The notes under the pieces: model-generated
Database searches by the model: none
The model's input: only the letters and a program-made list of their open reading frames with translations
Told to the model about the DNA's origin: nothing
Program-made: the position numbers and the translations under genes
Assembly: GCA_002713605.1 (NCBI GenBank)
Contig: PATL01000041.1
Location: forward strand, 18,050-48,087
DNA from: a bacterium
GTDB lineage: Bacteria > Actinomycetota > Acidimicrobiia > Acidimicrobiales > UBA8592
Length of the DNA stretch: 30,038 bases
Direction: 5' to 3'
Part shown: positions 17,479 through 25,613 of the stretch, piece after piece
Layout of the letters: the number at the start of each line of letters is the position of its first letter
Numbering within the stretch: the stretch's first letter is position 1

Positions 17479-17563
17479 GCAGGGGTACCCGAGTGGTCAA
17501 AGGGGCCGGACTTAAGCTCCGGTGGCAAGGCCTTCGTGGGTTCGAATCCCACCCCCTGCACCA
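17479..17563 (+). tRNA. tRNA-Leu (anticodon UAA), CCA encoded
   Basis: Acceptor strands GCAGGGG (17479-17485) and CCCCTGC (17553-17559) pair perfectly, with discriminator A and an encoded CCA. The anticodon stem CCGGA/TCCGG closes the loop CTTAAGC, anticodon TAA at 17513-17515. A long variable arm (TGGCAAGGCCTTCG region) marks a class II tRNA; the T arm is GTGGG-TTCGAAT-CCCAC. It reads UUA codons, which are frequent in this AT-rich genome. No intron is seen. Confidence 0.97.
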
Positions 17564-17565
17564 TT

Positions 17566-17580
17566 AAGAAAAAACAATTA
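17566..17580 (-). terminator. Oligo-T terminator of the pterin operon
   Basis: On the minus strand, TTGTTTTTTCTTAA follows the folB stop within about 10 nt. Archaeal terminators are often simple T-runs, and this one would stop transcription before it runs antisense through tRNA-Leu. Confidence 0.4.
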
Positions 17581-17585
17581 GGAAA

Positions 17586-17987
17586 TTACTTTATTTTAGT
17601 CATTGAACAACCTAATCTACCGTCTCCTTCTAGGACATCTAATTTGGTTATAACCACAGATGCCGCCTTTACATTGGTTGGAGTAGATATTTCTTCTAAT
17701 AAACAACTTGCTAATGTTTCAAGAAGAGAAAAACGACCCGATGCCAAAACATTCTCTAAAGAAGTTATGAGATATTCATAATTCAACACTTCATTTAAAT
17801 TATCGTTAAGAGGCTTTTTAACTTCTGAAATTATGACGTAGATATCAAATCTGATTTTTTGAGGGTTACCAATCTCGAAATCATGAACTCCAATATCAAC
17901 ATCCCTAACTATATCTTCTAGGAATAATGTCGTGACTCCGCTGTAAGAAGCCAATAAATTAGCTATTGCATCTTTGTGAGATGTCAT
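17586..17987 (-). CDS. folB: Dihydroneopterin aldolase-like protein (FolB family)
   Basis: 133 aa, the usual length for FolB, a cytoplasmic T-fold enzyme that cleaves 7,8-dihydroneopterin to 6-hydroxymethyl-dihydropterin plus glycolaldehyde, or epimerises the side chain in the FolX branch. Family signatures: TLFLEDIVRDVDIGVHDFEIGNPQ (the L..(I/L)...IG(V/I)...E segment), the mid-domain DIYVII strand, NYEYLITSLENVLASGRFSLLETLA, and the C-terminal VVITKLDVLEG carrying the lysine position. The ATG at 17987 follows the reductase stop by 4 nt with GAGTGA as ribosome site; an earlier ATG at 18005 would overlap the reductase and has no ribosome site. Archaea normally use the unrelated MptD aldolase, so a bacterial-type FolB suggests transfer. 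FolB and FolX cannot be separated here. Confidence 0.82.
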   Translation of the reverse strand: MTSHKDAIANLLASYSGVTTLFLEDIVRDVDIGVHDFEIGNPQKIRFDIYVIISEVKKPLNDNLNEVLNYEYLITSLENVLASGRFSLLETLASCLLEEISTPTNVKAASVVITKLDVLEGDGRLGCSMTKIK

Positions 17988-17991
17988 AATA

Positions 17992-18750
17992 TCACTCTGT
18001 CTCAAAGACTACATCCCTTGTTCTTGAAAGAAATCTTTCACCAGAATCAACATAGATTACTTGTCCAGTTACAGACTTGGCACCCATCAAATAACATACA
18101 GCATCTGCAATATCCTCGGGACCTGGTCCATACCCCAAAGGAGAACTGGATTGTGCACGTTGAAAGCCTTCAGTAGTTTGCAAATCACTGGCCAATGTAT
18201 GACCTGGCGAAACAGCATTAACTCTAACTTTGGGTGCCAAACTTCTTGCTAAAGTATCAGTTAGTCCGAGCAAAGCATATTTCGATGTAGTATACGATAA
18301 ATAATCGGGATTCGGATTGTGCAATTTTTGATCTAAAATATTGACAACGTTTGCTTGTCTGCCCTCATCTAATGAGTCATACATTTCTTTAATTAGCATT
18401 AGAGGGATTTTCGCATTTATTTGCATATGATTATCCCAAGAATTGGATGAGACTGTAGAAATATCATCATGAAGAAAAACGGATGCATTATTCACAATCG
18501 CATCAATATATCCAAATTCTTCTATAGCCTTCGAAATTAAATTTCTTGCACTAGAGATTTCTGATAAATCCGCTTGACAAACAATTGCATTGCCACCATC
18601 TGAGGCTATCATTCTAGCAGTTTCTTCTGCTTCCTTGGATGAATTCCTGTAGTGAATAACGACTTTGTAACCGCTTCTAGAGAGACGGAGGCAAATCTCT
18701 CTTCCTATTCTCTTTGAACCACCAGTAACCAATACAACGCCATGATTCAT
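17992..18750 (-). CDS. SDR oxidoreductase, pteridine reductase-like (PTR1/FolM type)
   Basis: 252 aa NADPH-dependent short-chain dehydrogenase. The cofactor motif reads TGGSKRIG, the T-G-x3-R-x-G form of pteridine reductases rather than the TGxxxGIG of classical SDRs, followed by IHYRNSS, the NADPH-selecting segment. Further on: CQADLS, VNNASVF, NILDQK..NPDYLSYTTSKYAL (Tyr-x3-Lys catalytic pair) and VRVNAVSPGHTL. These match PTR1/FolM, which reduce dihydro- and fully oxidised pterins. It is the first gene of a two-gene operon with folB (4-nt gap), which independently supports a pterin substrate. The ATG at 18750 sits about 24 nt after a TATA-like CATATTAC, consistent with a leaderless mRNA. 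The precise pterin (dihydrofolate, dihydromonapterin or biopterin-like) is not determined. Confidence 0.85.
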   Translation of the reverse strand: MNHGVVLVTGGSKRIGREICLRLSRSGYKVVIHYRNSSKEAEETARMIASDGGNAIVCQADLSEISSARNLISKAIEEFGYIDAIVNNASVFLHDDISTVSSNSWDNHMQINAKIPLMLIKEMYDSLDEGRQANVVNILDQKLHNPNPDYLSYTTSKYALLGLTDTLARSLAPKVRVNAVSPGHTLASDLQTTEGFQRAQSSSPLGYGPGPEDIADAVCYLMGAKSVTGQVIYVDSGERFLSRTRDVVFETE

Positions 18751-18769
18751 AGTATTCCGAGAGAGAAGT

Positions 18770-18812
18770 GTAATATGACTTCTTGTATTAGAGTAAGTTT
18801 ACAATTTACTAT
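18770..18812. promoter_or_regulatory. Divergent promoter region, pterin operon / lipA operon
   Basis: The 100-bp gap between the two divergent starts contains CATATTAC on the minus strand (18777-18770), about 24 nt before the reductase ATG, and an AT-rich TTTACAATTTA on the plus strand (18798-18808) about 45 nt before lipA. These are the likely TATA boxes. No further operator symmetry was seen. Confidence 0.4.
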
Positions 18813-18850
18813 CAGAATAGTTTTCGTCATCACCCCACTCGTAGGTATCA

Positions 18851-19894
18851 ATGTCAACGCGACTTCCGACGATTAATGATCAAAATCGTCCAATTAACGA
18901 AGTTTTGAGACATAATAGTAAAAGTTCCCTCGATAGAAGGAAGGAAAAAAGAAAACGGCTTCCTGAATGGTTTAGGACTAGTCTCCCAACAGGCTCTTCA
19001 CAAAGAAAATTTAACGATACTAAAGCCAATGTACATGAACACGGGCTACATACAGTTTGTGAAGAAGCAAAGTGCCCTAATGTCCATGACTGTTGGGCTA
19101 GAGGAACGGCAACTTTCATGATTGCTGGAGAGGTTTGTACAAGAGGTTGCAGATTTTGTGCAGTAGGCACTATTAGAAAACCTCCTGAGCTAAATCCTAT
19201 GGAGCCACAAGAGTTAGCAGAAGCAATAGAAAAAATGAATATCTCACATGCTGTTATTACAGTAGTGAATAGAGATGATTTACCAGATGGTGGTGCAGAG
19301 CATTATAGAAAATGCTTATTGGAAGTTAGTAATAGAACTCCAAACGTAGGATTAGAGTTATTATGTTCCGATTTGGAAGGAAACTTAGATGCCCTTGAGG
19401 TTCTTCTCGATAACTTACCAATTAAGGTATTTGCACATAATGTGGAGTGCGTTCCTCGACTTGATAGGTTAGTAAGAGACTCTCGTGCTTCTTTTGAGCA
19501 ATCCATTAAAATTCTATCTCATGCTAAGAGATTGAGGCCTGATTTGAAAATTAAATCAAGCATAATGGTTGGTTTAGGAGAAAATGATGAAGAAATTGTG
19601 GAAGCAATGAGATTACTCCGAGGAGCGGGGGTTGATATGGTTACTTTAGGTCAATATCTCCAGCCAAGTGATAGGCATCTTCCGATAGATAGATTTCCAG
19701 AGCCAAAACAATTTGCAGAATGGGATAAAACTGCCAGGGATTTGGGGTTCAAAGCGGTGGCGAGTGGGCCTTTGGTAAGATCTTCATATAGAGCAGGACT
19801 ATTATTTGAAGAAGCAGAAGGAGCAGAACCTGTAGTAACTAGAGAATCTACAGGATCTGCAGTTAGTTACCTAAATCCAATGAGGAATTTGTGA
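18851..19894 (+). CDS. lipA: Lipoyl synthase
   Basis: Radical-SAM enzyme (347 aa) that inserts two sulfurs into protein-bound octanoyl groups to make lipoyl. Both Fe-S clusters are evident: the auxiliary cluster motif C-x4-C-x5-C in CEEAKCPNVHDCW, and the radical-SAM CTRGCRFC. Also present are VNRDDLPDGGA, FAHNVE, SSIMVGLGE, LGQYLQPS and the C-terminal RSSYRAG, whose serine ligates the auxiliary cluster. The first about 35 residues are charged and variable, with a basic patch (RRKEKRKR) before PEWFRTSLP. It is the first gene of the oxoacid-dehydrogenase cluster, 45 bp before E1 alpha, so the modifier is made with its targets. Confidence 0.97.
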   Translation: MSTRLPTINDQNRPINEVLRHNSKSSLDRRKEKRKRLPEWFRTSLPTGSSQRKFNDTKANVHEHGLHTVCEEAKCPNVHDCWARGTATFMIAGEVCTRGCRFCAVGTIRKPPELNPMEPQELAEAIEKMNISHAVITVVNRDDLPDGGAEHYRKCLLEVSNRTPNVGLELLCSDLEGNLDALEVLLDNLPIKVFAHNVECVPRLDRLVRDSRASFEQSIKILSHAKRLRPDLKIKSSIMVGLGENDEEIVEAMRLLRGAGVDMVTLGQYLQPSDRHLPIDRFPEPKQFAEWDKTARDLGFKAVASGPLVRSSYRAGLLFEEAEGAEPVVTRESTGSAVSYLNPMRNL

Positions 19895-19939
19895 TTCTTG
19901 AAAGCCAACAAATATGAGTGAGGAGATGGTGTTAGATAC

Positions 19940-21178
19940 ATGGTGAAGAAGGAGACGAAGTCAATACATGTCCCTGACGCACCTCATCGTCCGGGAGATG
20001 AACCTAAATTTGAACAATGGAGTTGGAAACCTGAGGATTTAAATCTACTAAAAATAGACTGTTCAGTAGAGGATGCAGAAAATCATGCAACCGGATTAGT
20101 TAGAGTTCTTGATGATAATCATGAAGCAAAGGGCGAATGGAATCCTGACCTCACTTCTGATGAATTAATTCTAGGATTAGAACATATGCTTAGAATGAGA
20201 ATATTTGATGAAAGAATGATGAAGATGCAACGTACAGGGAAATTATCTTTCTATATGCGATCATTCGGAGAAGAAGCAATTGCAATAGCTCAGACCATGG
20301 CTCTAAAGAGTCAAGACTGGTTATTCCCTACATACAGGCAACCAGGTGCACAATTTGTCAGAGGAAGAGATATGGTTAGTATGATATGTCACTGTATTGG
20401 AAATGAAGAAGACAATGTTAAGGGTAGACAAATGCCAGTCCATTATACATATCGAGAAGGAAGATATATTTCAGTTTCAAGCCCAGTGGGAACACAATTT
20501 AGTCAAGCAGTTGGAGTAGCTCTGGCCTCAAAATACAAACAACTTGATGAAGTGACAATAACTTGGATTGGAGATGGAGCAAGTGCAGAAGGAGATTACC
20601 ATTATGCACTTAATTTCGCGAGTATCTTCAAAGCACCAGTGATACTAAACGTTGTAAATAATCAATGGGCAATTTCAACTCATTCAAATTTTGCCAGTAA
20701 CAATCAGAATTTTGCAATTAGAGGAATACCATATGGAATTCCTAGCATCAGAGTTGATGGGAATGATTTTCTCGCACTATATTCTGTAACTAAATGGGCT
20801 AGAGAAAGAGCTGCAAAGGATCTCGGACCAACACATATAGAGGTACTTACATACAGAGCAGGAGCACATAGCAGCAGCGATGATCCATCTAGGTATAGGC
20901 CAAAAGATTCGAACAATCATTGGCCTGGAGGAGATCCTATTGAGAGATTAAAGTTACATTTGATTCAGAAAAAGGATTGGTCAGAAAAGAAGCATCAAGA
21001 ATTAGAAAAGAGGATAGATGCAGAAGTAATGGATGCATACAAAGAAGCTGTAAAATTTGGAGACCTGGCTAATGGCCCTTATCCATCATCTGATGCGATA
21101 TTTACAGAAGTATACGAAAATCCCCCATGGCATTTATTGGAGCAATGGGATGAAATGAAACGATGGAGGGATGAATAA
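19940..21178 (+). CDS. bkdA1: 2-oxoacid dehydrogenase E1 alpha subunit, branched-chain type
   Basis: TPP-dependent decarboxylase subunit, 412 aa. The TPP/Mg motif runs from GDGASAEGDYHYALNFAS to VVNNQWAIST (GDG-x25-NN type). SFGEEA, FPTYRQPG and the loop HSSSDDPSRYR (counterpart of the phosphorylation loop of the mammalian branched-chain enzyme) point to a branched-chain rather than pyruvate dehydrogenase, as does the extended N-terminus of about 80 residues. It forms an alpha2beta2 heterotetramer with the next gene, whose ATG overlaps its stop (TAATG). Substrate class is an inference; pyruvate or 2-oxoglutarate is not excluded. Confidence 0.92.
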   Translation: MVKKETKSIHVPDAPHRPGDEPKFEQWSWKPEDLNLLKIDCSVEDAENHATGLVRVLDDNHEAKGEWNPDLTSDELILGLEHMLRMRIFDERMMKMQRTGKLSFYMRSFGEEAIAIAQTMALKSQDWLFPTYRQPGAQFVRGRDMVSMICHCIGNEEDNVKGRQMPVHYTYREGRYISVSSPVGTQFSQAVGVALASKYKQLDEVTITWIGDGASAEGDYHYALNFASIFKAPVILNVVNNQWAISTHSNFASNNQNFAIRGIPYGIPSIRVDGNDFLALYSVTKWARERAAKDLGPTHIEVLTYRAGAHSSSDDPSRYRPKDSNNHWPGGDPIERLKLHLIQKKDWSEKKHQELEKRIDAEVMDAYKEAVKFGDLANGPYPSSDAIFTEVYENPPWHLLEQWDEMKRWRDE

Positions 21179-22188
21179 TGCCGAACATGAATATGGTTCA
21201 ATCTGTAAATAGTGCTCTAGATAATATGTTAGATAGAGATGCTGATATTGTAATCTTTGGAGAAGACGTGGGTTACTTCGGAGGAGTTTTCAGAACCTCA
21301 GACGGACTACAAGAAAAACATGGAAAACATCGTGTTTTTGATTCCCCTTTATCAGAAGGAGGAATTGCTGCTACTGCTTTTGGTATGGGAATTAATGGCC
21401 TAAGACCAGTAGTGGAAATACAATTTGCAGATTATATATTCCCCGCTTATGATCAGATTGTAAATGAGATGGCCAAAGTAAGACATCGTTCAGGAGGCGA
21501 GTTTTGGTGCCCTGTAACAATCAGAACGCCGGCTGGAGGAGGCATTAGAGGAGGCCATCACCACTCACAATCTCCAGAAGCTCAATTCACACATACACCT
21601 GGATTGAAAGTAGTATATTGCTCCACACCATTCAATTCTAAAGGACTTCTAATAAGTGCTATTGAAGACAATGATCCTGTTATATTCTTTGAGCCAAAAA
21701 GATGCTATAGAGGACCATTTTATGGCGACCCACACAATGTACCAACATGGAAAGAACATCCGGAAGCTGAAGTTCCTGAATCATATTACAAAATACCATT
21801 AGGAGAAGCTAGATTAGCAATGGAAGGAGATGACTGTACCGTAATTGCTTGGGGAGCAATGGTACATGTAGCAGAACAAGCAATAAAGAATTCAGGAATC
21901 AGTTGTGATTTGCTAGATTTGCAGACATTGGTTCCTTGGGACAGAGATGCAGTAGTAAAATCAATTGAAAAAACTGGCAGATGTGTTATTGTTCATGAAG
22001 CGCCAAAAACTAGTGGATTTGGGGCAGAAATGGTGGCTTCAATTCAAGAAAGGTGTTTTTATCACTTAGAAAGCCCGATAGAAAGAGTGACAGGGTGGGA
22101 TACACCATTCCCACATACAACGGAATGGGATTATATGCCGAGCCCCTCTAGAATTGCTGAAGCAATACAAAAGACTCAGGAGGAATGA
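21178..22188 (+). CDS. bkdA2: 2-oxoacid dehydrogenase E1 beta subunit, branched-chain type
   Basis: 336 aa partner of E1 alpha, completing the TPP site and docking to E2. Signatures: VFGEDVGYFGGVFR-like FGEDVGYFGGVFR, the hallmark of branched-chain E1 beta; FDSPLSEGGIAATAFGMG; EIQFADYIFPAYDQIVNE; GGGIRGGHHHSQSPEA; DPVIFFEPKRCYR; and the C-terminal transketolase domain with DLLDLQTLVPWD, HEAPKTSGFGAE and VTGWDTPFPH. Starts at the ATG that overlaps the E1 alpha stop (TAATG), so translation is coupled; no internal gap or frameshift. Confidence 0.93.
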   Translation: MPNMNMVQSVNSALDNMLDRDADIVIFGEDVGYFGGVFRTSDGLQEKHGKHRVFDSPLSEGGIAATAFGMGINGLRPVVEIQFADYIFPAYDQIVNEMAKVRHRSGGEFWCPVTIRTPAGGGIRGGHHHSQSPEAQFTHTPGLKVVYCSTPFNSKGLLISAIEDNDPVIFFEPKRCYRGPFYGDPHNVPTWKEHPEAEVPESYYKIPLGEARLAMEGDDCTVIAWGAMVHVAEQAIKNSGISCDLLDLQTLVPWDRDAVVKSIEKTGRCVIVHEAPKTSGFGAEMVASIQERCFYHLESPIERVTGWDTPFPHTTEWDYMPSPSRIAEAIQKTQEE

Positions 22189-22190
22189 AT

Positions 22191-23483
22191 ATGGGAGATT
22201 ATGTTTTCAAATTACCAGATATAGGAGAAGGAGTAGTAGAAGGAGAAGTCGTGTCATGGCACGTTAAAATTGGTGACTCAGTAGTCGAAGATGCACCTAT
22301 AGTTGATGTTATGACAGATAAAGCAACAGTAACTATTCCCTCACCAACAAGTGGAGTAGTAAAAGAATTGAGTGGAGAAGTGGGTGATATGATTGCAGTA
22401 GGTACCGCCCTAATAACTTTCACAGGAGAAGGGAATATTGAACCTTCTAAAGAAGAATCTACTGAAAATACAACTGTTAATGAACCAGAAATTGAAGAAG
22501 TAGTCGAAGAAGTAGTCGAAGAGATAGTTGAGATTGTAGAGAAAAAATCTGAGCCTACAAATAAGGTACCAGTTAAAGAGCCTGTGAAGGCTGTGAAAAA
22601 TATTGCAAATAATAGAATTCTGGCTAGTCCAGCGGTTAGAAGGAGAGCTAGAGAAGCAGAACTAGACCTTACTTTCGTATCAGGATCTGGCCCTTCAGGA
22701 AGAATTAGGCACGCAGACCTAGATGCTTACATAGCAGCGGGTGGAGCAGTTTCAGGAGCTCCTCCAAAGTCATATTCAACAAAAAGGACTGAAACTAATG
22801 AAATTAAAATTGTGGGGTTGAGAAGAAAAATTGCTGAACAAATGGTAAAATCAAAATTCTCTATACCTCATTTCTCATACTTTGAGGAAATCGATGTAAC
22901 TGAATTAGAAAAACTAAGAAAATTCTTAAATTCGACAAAAGATGAGAGTCAACCAAAGTTAACCTATCTTCCATTCATCATGATGGCTTTAGCAAAAATA
23001 ATGCCAAAACATCAAGAATGTAATGCACATTATGATGAGGAAAATAACATAGTCACTCAACACTCCGCAGTTCATCTTGGAATAGCTACTCAGACAGATA
23101 GAGGATTATTTGTTCCTGTAGTAAAACATGTTGAAGCAATGGATATTTGGCAATCGGCATCTGAAATGCAAAGAGTTTCAGGCTCCGCTAGAAATGGAAC
23201 GGCCAGTCTAGATGACTTGTCAGGTTCAACATTTACAATTACAAGTCTCGGAAGAGATGGGGGGTTGGGAGCTACTCCGATTATAAATCATCCAGAAGTC
23301 AGTATTCTAGGCGTTCACAAAGCAAGGGAGATGCCTGTAGTCCAAGATGGTAAAATTGAAATTAGAAGAATAATGAATGTATCAAGTTCTTTCGACCATA
23401 GAATTGTAGATGGTGCCAATGGAGCAGCCTTGATTCAATCATTAAAGAAATTATTAGAACATCCTGCTCTAATTTTTATGTAG
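22191..23483 (+). CDS. bkdB: Dihydrolipoamide acyltransferase (E2) with one lipoyl domain
   Basis: 430 aa core of the complex. Order: a single lipoyl domain (LPDIGEGVVEGEVVSWHV...VMTDKATVTIPSP; lipoyl-lysine K44); an acidic/basic flexible linker (about 85-140) containing a short Glu-Val repeat; the E3/E1-binding domain (ILASPAVRRRAREAELDL..GPSGRIRHADLDAY); a second linker; and the catalytic acyltransferase domain ending SFDHRIVDG, with the catalytic HRxxDG. Start: the GGAGG at 22179-22183 is only 1 nt from the ATG at 22185 but 7 nt from the ATG at 22191, so the latter (MGDYVFKLP) is chosen. It carries the lipoyl group made by LipA/LipB of the same cluster. Confidence 0.93.
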   Translation: MGDYVFKLPDIGEGVVEGEVVSWHVKIGDSVVEDAPIVDVMTDKATVTIPSPTSGVVKELSGEVGDMIAVGTALITFTGEGNIEPSKEESTENTTVNEPEIEEVVEEVVEEIVEIVEKKSEPTNKVPVKEPVKAVKNIANNRILASPAVRRRAREAELDLTFVSGSGPSGRIRHADLDAYIAAGGAVSGAPPKSYSTKRTETNEIKIVGLRRKIAEQMVKSKFSIPHFSYFEEIDVTELEKLRKFLNSTKDESQPKLTYLPFIMMALAKIMPKHQECNAHYDEENNIVTQHSAVHLGIATQTDRGLFVPVVKHVEAMDIWQSASEMQRVSGSARNGTASLDDLSGSTFTITSLGRDGGLGATPIINHPEVSILGVHKAREMPVVQDGKIEIRRIMNVSSSFDHRIVDGANGAALIQSLKKLLEHPALIFM

Positions 23484-23492
23484 GTGGAAAAA

Positions 23493-24929
23493 ATGAGTGA
23501 AATTCGTAAATGTCAAGTTTTAGTTATTGGAGCAGGGCCAGGAGGCTATGTAGCAGCAATAAGAGCTGCACAATTGGGTCTTGATACAATAATTGTTGAA
23601 GGTGAAAGAGCCGGCGGAGTTTGTCTAAATGTTGGATGTATTCCAAGTAAGGCTATTATTCATGCAGCCGAAAGATATGAAGCATTGAGTAAACATTCTT
23701 CAGAGGAAGGGCACATGGGAATTTCAGTATCTGGAAATCCTGAGATTGAAATGAAAGGGATTGTAGAATGGAAAGATGGCATAGTTCAAAGATTGACTAA
23801 AGGAGTGGAGACATTGATTAAAAATGCTGGTGCAGAATTAATTAATGGATGGGCTACATTTTCTTCTTCGAAACAATGCACAGTGAAGACCAATGATGGA
23901 GAAATAAATATCGAAGCAGAAAATGTCATTATTGCAACAGGTTCTTCCCATATTGATTTACCATTTATGCCGTGTGATGAAGAATTTGTTCTTTCATCTA
24001 CTGGAGCATTGAGCTTAGAAAAACTTCCTAAGAAAGTTGCAATAGTTGGGGGAGGATATATTGGACTAGAATTAGGTTGTGCACTAGCAAAGTTAGGTAC
24101 AGAAGTAACCGTTGTTGAAGGGATGGATAGCATCCTAGGAATAATGGATAAAGAAATCAGAAGGCCGCTTGAGATATGGCTTAAGAAAAATAAAGTAACT
24201 GTACATACCAATGCTCTTGCAAGAGGATCGAAGATTAAAGGAAAAGGAGCCTCAAGAAAAGTGGAGTTGATATTTGAAAAAGACTCAGAAGAACAAAAGA
24301 TTACTGTCGATAAGATTTTGGTCACTGTTGGGAGAAGTCCAAATTCGAAAGGATGGGGAGTTGAGAATATGGGAATAAGGATGGACACATCAGGTAGATT
24401 TATCCGAATCGATCGGCAATGTAGAACCTCCGCACCAGGGGTTTATGCAATTGGTGATGTCGCTGGTGAACCAATGCTTGCTCACAAGGCAAGTGCTCAG
24501 GGTGAAATGGTCGCAGAAATTATTTCTGGTGAAAAGAGAGAATTTGATAAAGTGGCGATTCCAGCAATTGTTTTCACTGAACCTGAAATTGTTTCAGTTG
24601 GTATAACCCCCGATGAAGCAAAAGAAAAAGGAGAAGAAATTATTACCGGTAAATTCCCTCTAGCAGCGAATGGAAGAGCTTTAACAATAGAGGCAGAGAA
24701 AAGTGCTGGTTTCATAAGAGTAACCGCTAGGAAAGAGGATCACGTAATTTTGGGTATACAAGCTGTTGGGAGTCATGTGGCGGAATTGCACGGAGAATTC
24801 ATTTTAGCCCTTGAAATGGGTGCACTATTAGAAGACATCTCAGATACTGTTCATGCCCATCCAACTATGACAGAAGCATTTCATGAAAGTGTATTGAAAA
24901 CATTAGGTCATGCAATACATACTTCCTGA
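23493..24929 (+). CDS. lpdA: Dihydrolipoamide dehydrogenase (E3)
   Basis: 478 aa FAD/NAD flavoprotein that reoxidises dihydrolipoyl E2. FAD motif VIGAGPGGYVAAIRAAQLG; redox disulfide GVCLNVGCIPSK; NAD motif AIVGGGYIGLELGCALAKLG; second FAD motif GVYAIGDVAGEPMLAHKA; dimerisation/active-site His in VHAHPTMTEAFHE. The start chosen is the ATG at 23493, 5 nt after GGTGG; the GTG at 23484 is part of that ribosome site. Ten bases separate the E2 stop from this ATG. It may also serve other lipoyl systems such as glycine cleavage, which is not in the window. Confidence 0.96.
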   Translation: MSEIRKCQVLVIGAGPGGYVAAIRAAQLGLDTIIVEGERAGGVCLNVGCIPSKAIIHAAERYEALSKHSSEEGHMGISVSGNPEIEMKGIVEWKDGIVQRLTKGVETLIKNAGAELINGWATFSSSKQCTVKTNDGEINIEAENVIIATGSSHIDLPFMPCDEEFVLSSTGALSLEKLPKKVAIVGGGYIGLELGCALAKLGTEVTVVEGMDSILGIMDKEIRRPLEIWLKKNKVTVHTNALARGSKIKGKGASRKVELIFEKDSEEQKITVDKILVTVGRSPNSKGWGVENMGIRMDTSGRFIRIDRQCRTSAPGVYAIGDVAGEPMLAHKASAQGEMVAEIISGEKREFDKVAIPAIVFTEPEIVSVGITPDEAKEKGEEIITGKFPLAANGRALTIEAEKSAGFIRVTARKEDHVILGIQAVGSHVAELHGEFILALEMGALLEDISDTVHAHPTMTEAFHESVLKTLGHAIHTS

Positions 24930-24934
24930 GGTGA
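24928..24934 (+). promoter_or_regulatory. Ribosome site GAGGTGA fixing the lipB TTG start
   Basis: GAGGTGA overlaps the E3 stop codon and stands 4 nt before TTG at 24939. The giant surface-protein gene has the same arrangement (GAGGTGA at 14328-14322, TTG at 14316), so TTG starts with this ribosome site appear to be a local habit. Confidence 0.6.
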
Positions 24935-24938
24935 TTAT

Positions 24939-25613
24939 TTGAAAAAAATCCAAGTCCTGAGGGCTGGAATTGTGAAACATAGCGAAGTAGCCGAAATTAT
25001 GAGAGTAATGCAACAAAAAAGAATAAATGACGAAATTATTGATTCAATTATTCTTGTTGAACATCCTGAAATTGTTACAATCGGTCCAAAAGCTAAGAGA
25101 GAAGGAGTATTGGTTAGTGACGACTATGAACAGACAATTGTCGATAGAGGAGGCGGAATCACTTGGCATGGTCCGGGGCAACTTGTAGCTTATCCGATTA
25201 TCAAATGGGAAAATGATGAACAAAGTGTAAGGAATATCATCAATAAAATAGAAGATTTAGTGATTAAAACTCTAAACGACCTTGATATTAATGGATACAG
25301 AGACCCAGCAATGATGGGCGTATGGGTAGATGGAAAAAAAATATGTTCTATTGGCCTTGCATTTCTTCACTGGGTAAGTAGGCATGGTTTAGCGTTAAAC
25401 TATGCAACTCCTGGAAATAGAATTGAAAATCTTGCTTGTTGTGGATTGGATATAGGAGCTACAACATCATTAGAAAAATTAGGTTATAACGAGTATAATA
25501 ATCATCAAATAACAAGGGAGTTACTGGAAAATACTTTGATTTCAAATATTCAAGAGATTCTGAATAGGAAACCAATTGAAGAAGAAAAAATTAATATTGA
25601 GGATTTTTTATGA
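24939..25613 (+). CDS. lipB: Lipoyl(octanoyl) transferase
   Basis: 224 aa; transfers octanoyl from acyl-carrier protein (or CoA) to the lipoyl-lysine, feeding LipA. Visible: VEHPEIVTIGPKA, DRGGGITWHGPGQLVAYPI (the RGG..T.HGPGQL signature), the lysine in GKKICSIGLAF, RHGLALNY and the Cys-containing ENLACCGLDIG (family motif (P)CG), corresponding to the Lys/Cys dyad. The start is TTG at 24939 behind GAGGTGA. The protein has an acidic C-terminal extension (KPIEEEKINIEDFL). Its stop overlaps the next start by 4 nt (ATGA). Archaea often use LplA ligases instead, so LipB beside LipA suggests acquisition of a bacterial-type lipoylation pathway. Confidence 0.92.
   Translation: MKKIQVLRAGIVKHSEVAEIMRVMQQKRINDEIIDSIILVEHPEIVTIGPKAKREGVLVSDDYEQTIVDRGGGITWHGPGQLVAYPIIKWENDEQSVRNIINKIEDLVIKTLNDLDINGYRDPAMMGVWVDGKKICSIGLAFLHWVSRHGLALNYATPGNRIENLACCGLDIGATTSLEKLGYNEYNNHQITRELLENTLISNIQEILNRKPIEEEKINIEDFL

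Noticed and set aside
17536..17781. Plus-strand ORF beginning inside tRNA-Leu
   Set aside because: It starts within the tRNA T arm and runs antisense to folB.
22494..22523. 12-bp tandem DNA repeat (GAAGAAGTAGTC) in the E2 gene
   Set aside because: It simply encodes the Glu-Val-rich flexible linker after the lipoyl domain; such linkers are low-complexity in all E2 proteins.
23786..24388. 200-aa minus-strand ORF opposite the E3 gene
   Set aside because: Shadow frame of a clearly coding, motif-complete lpdA; no family similarity and no ribosome site.
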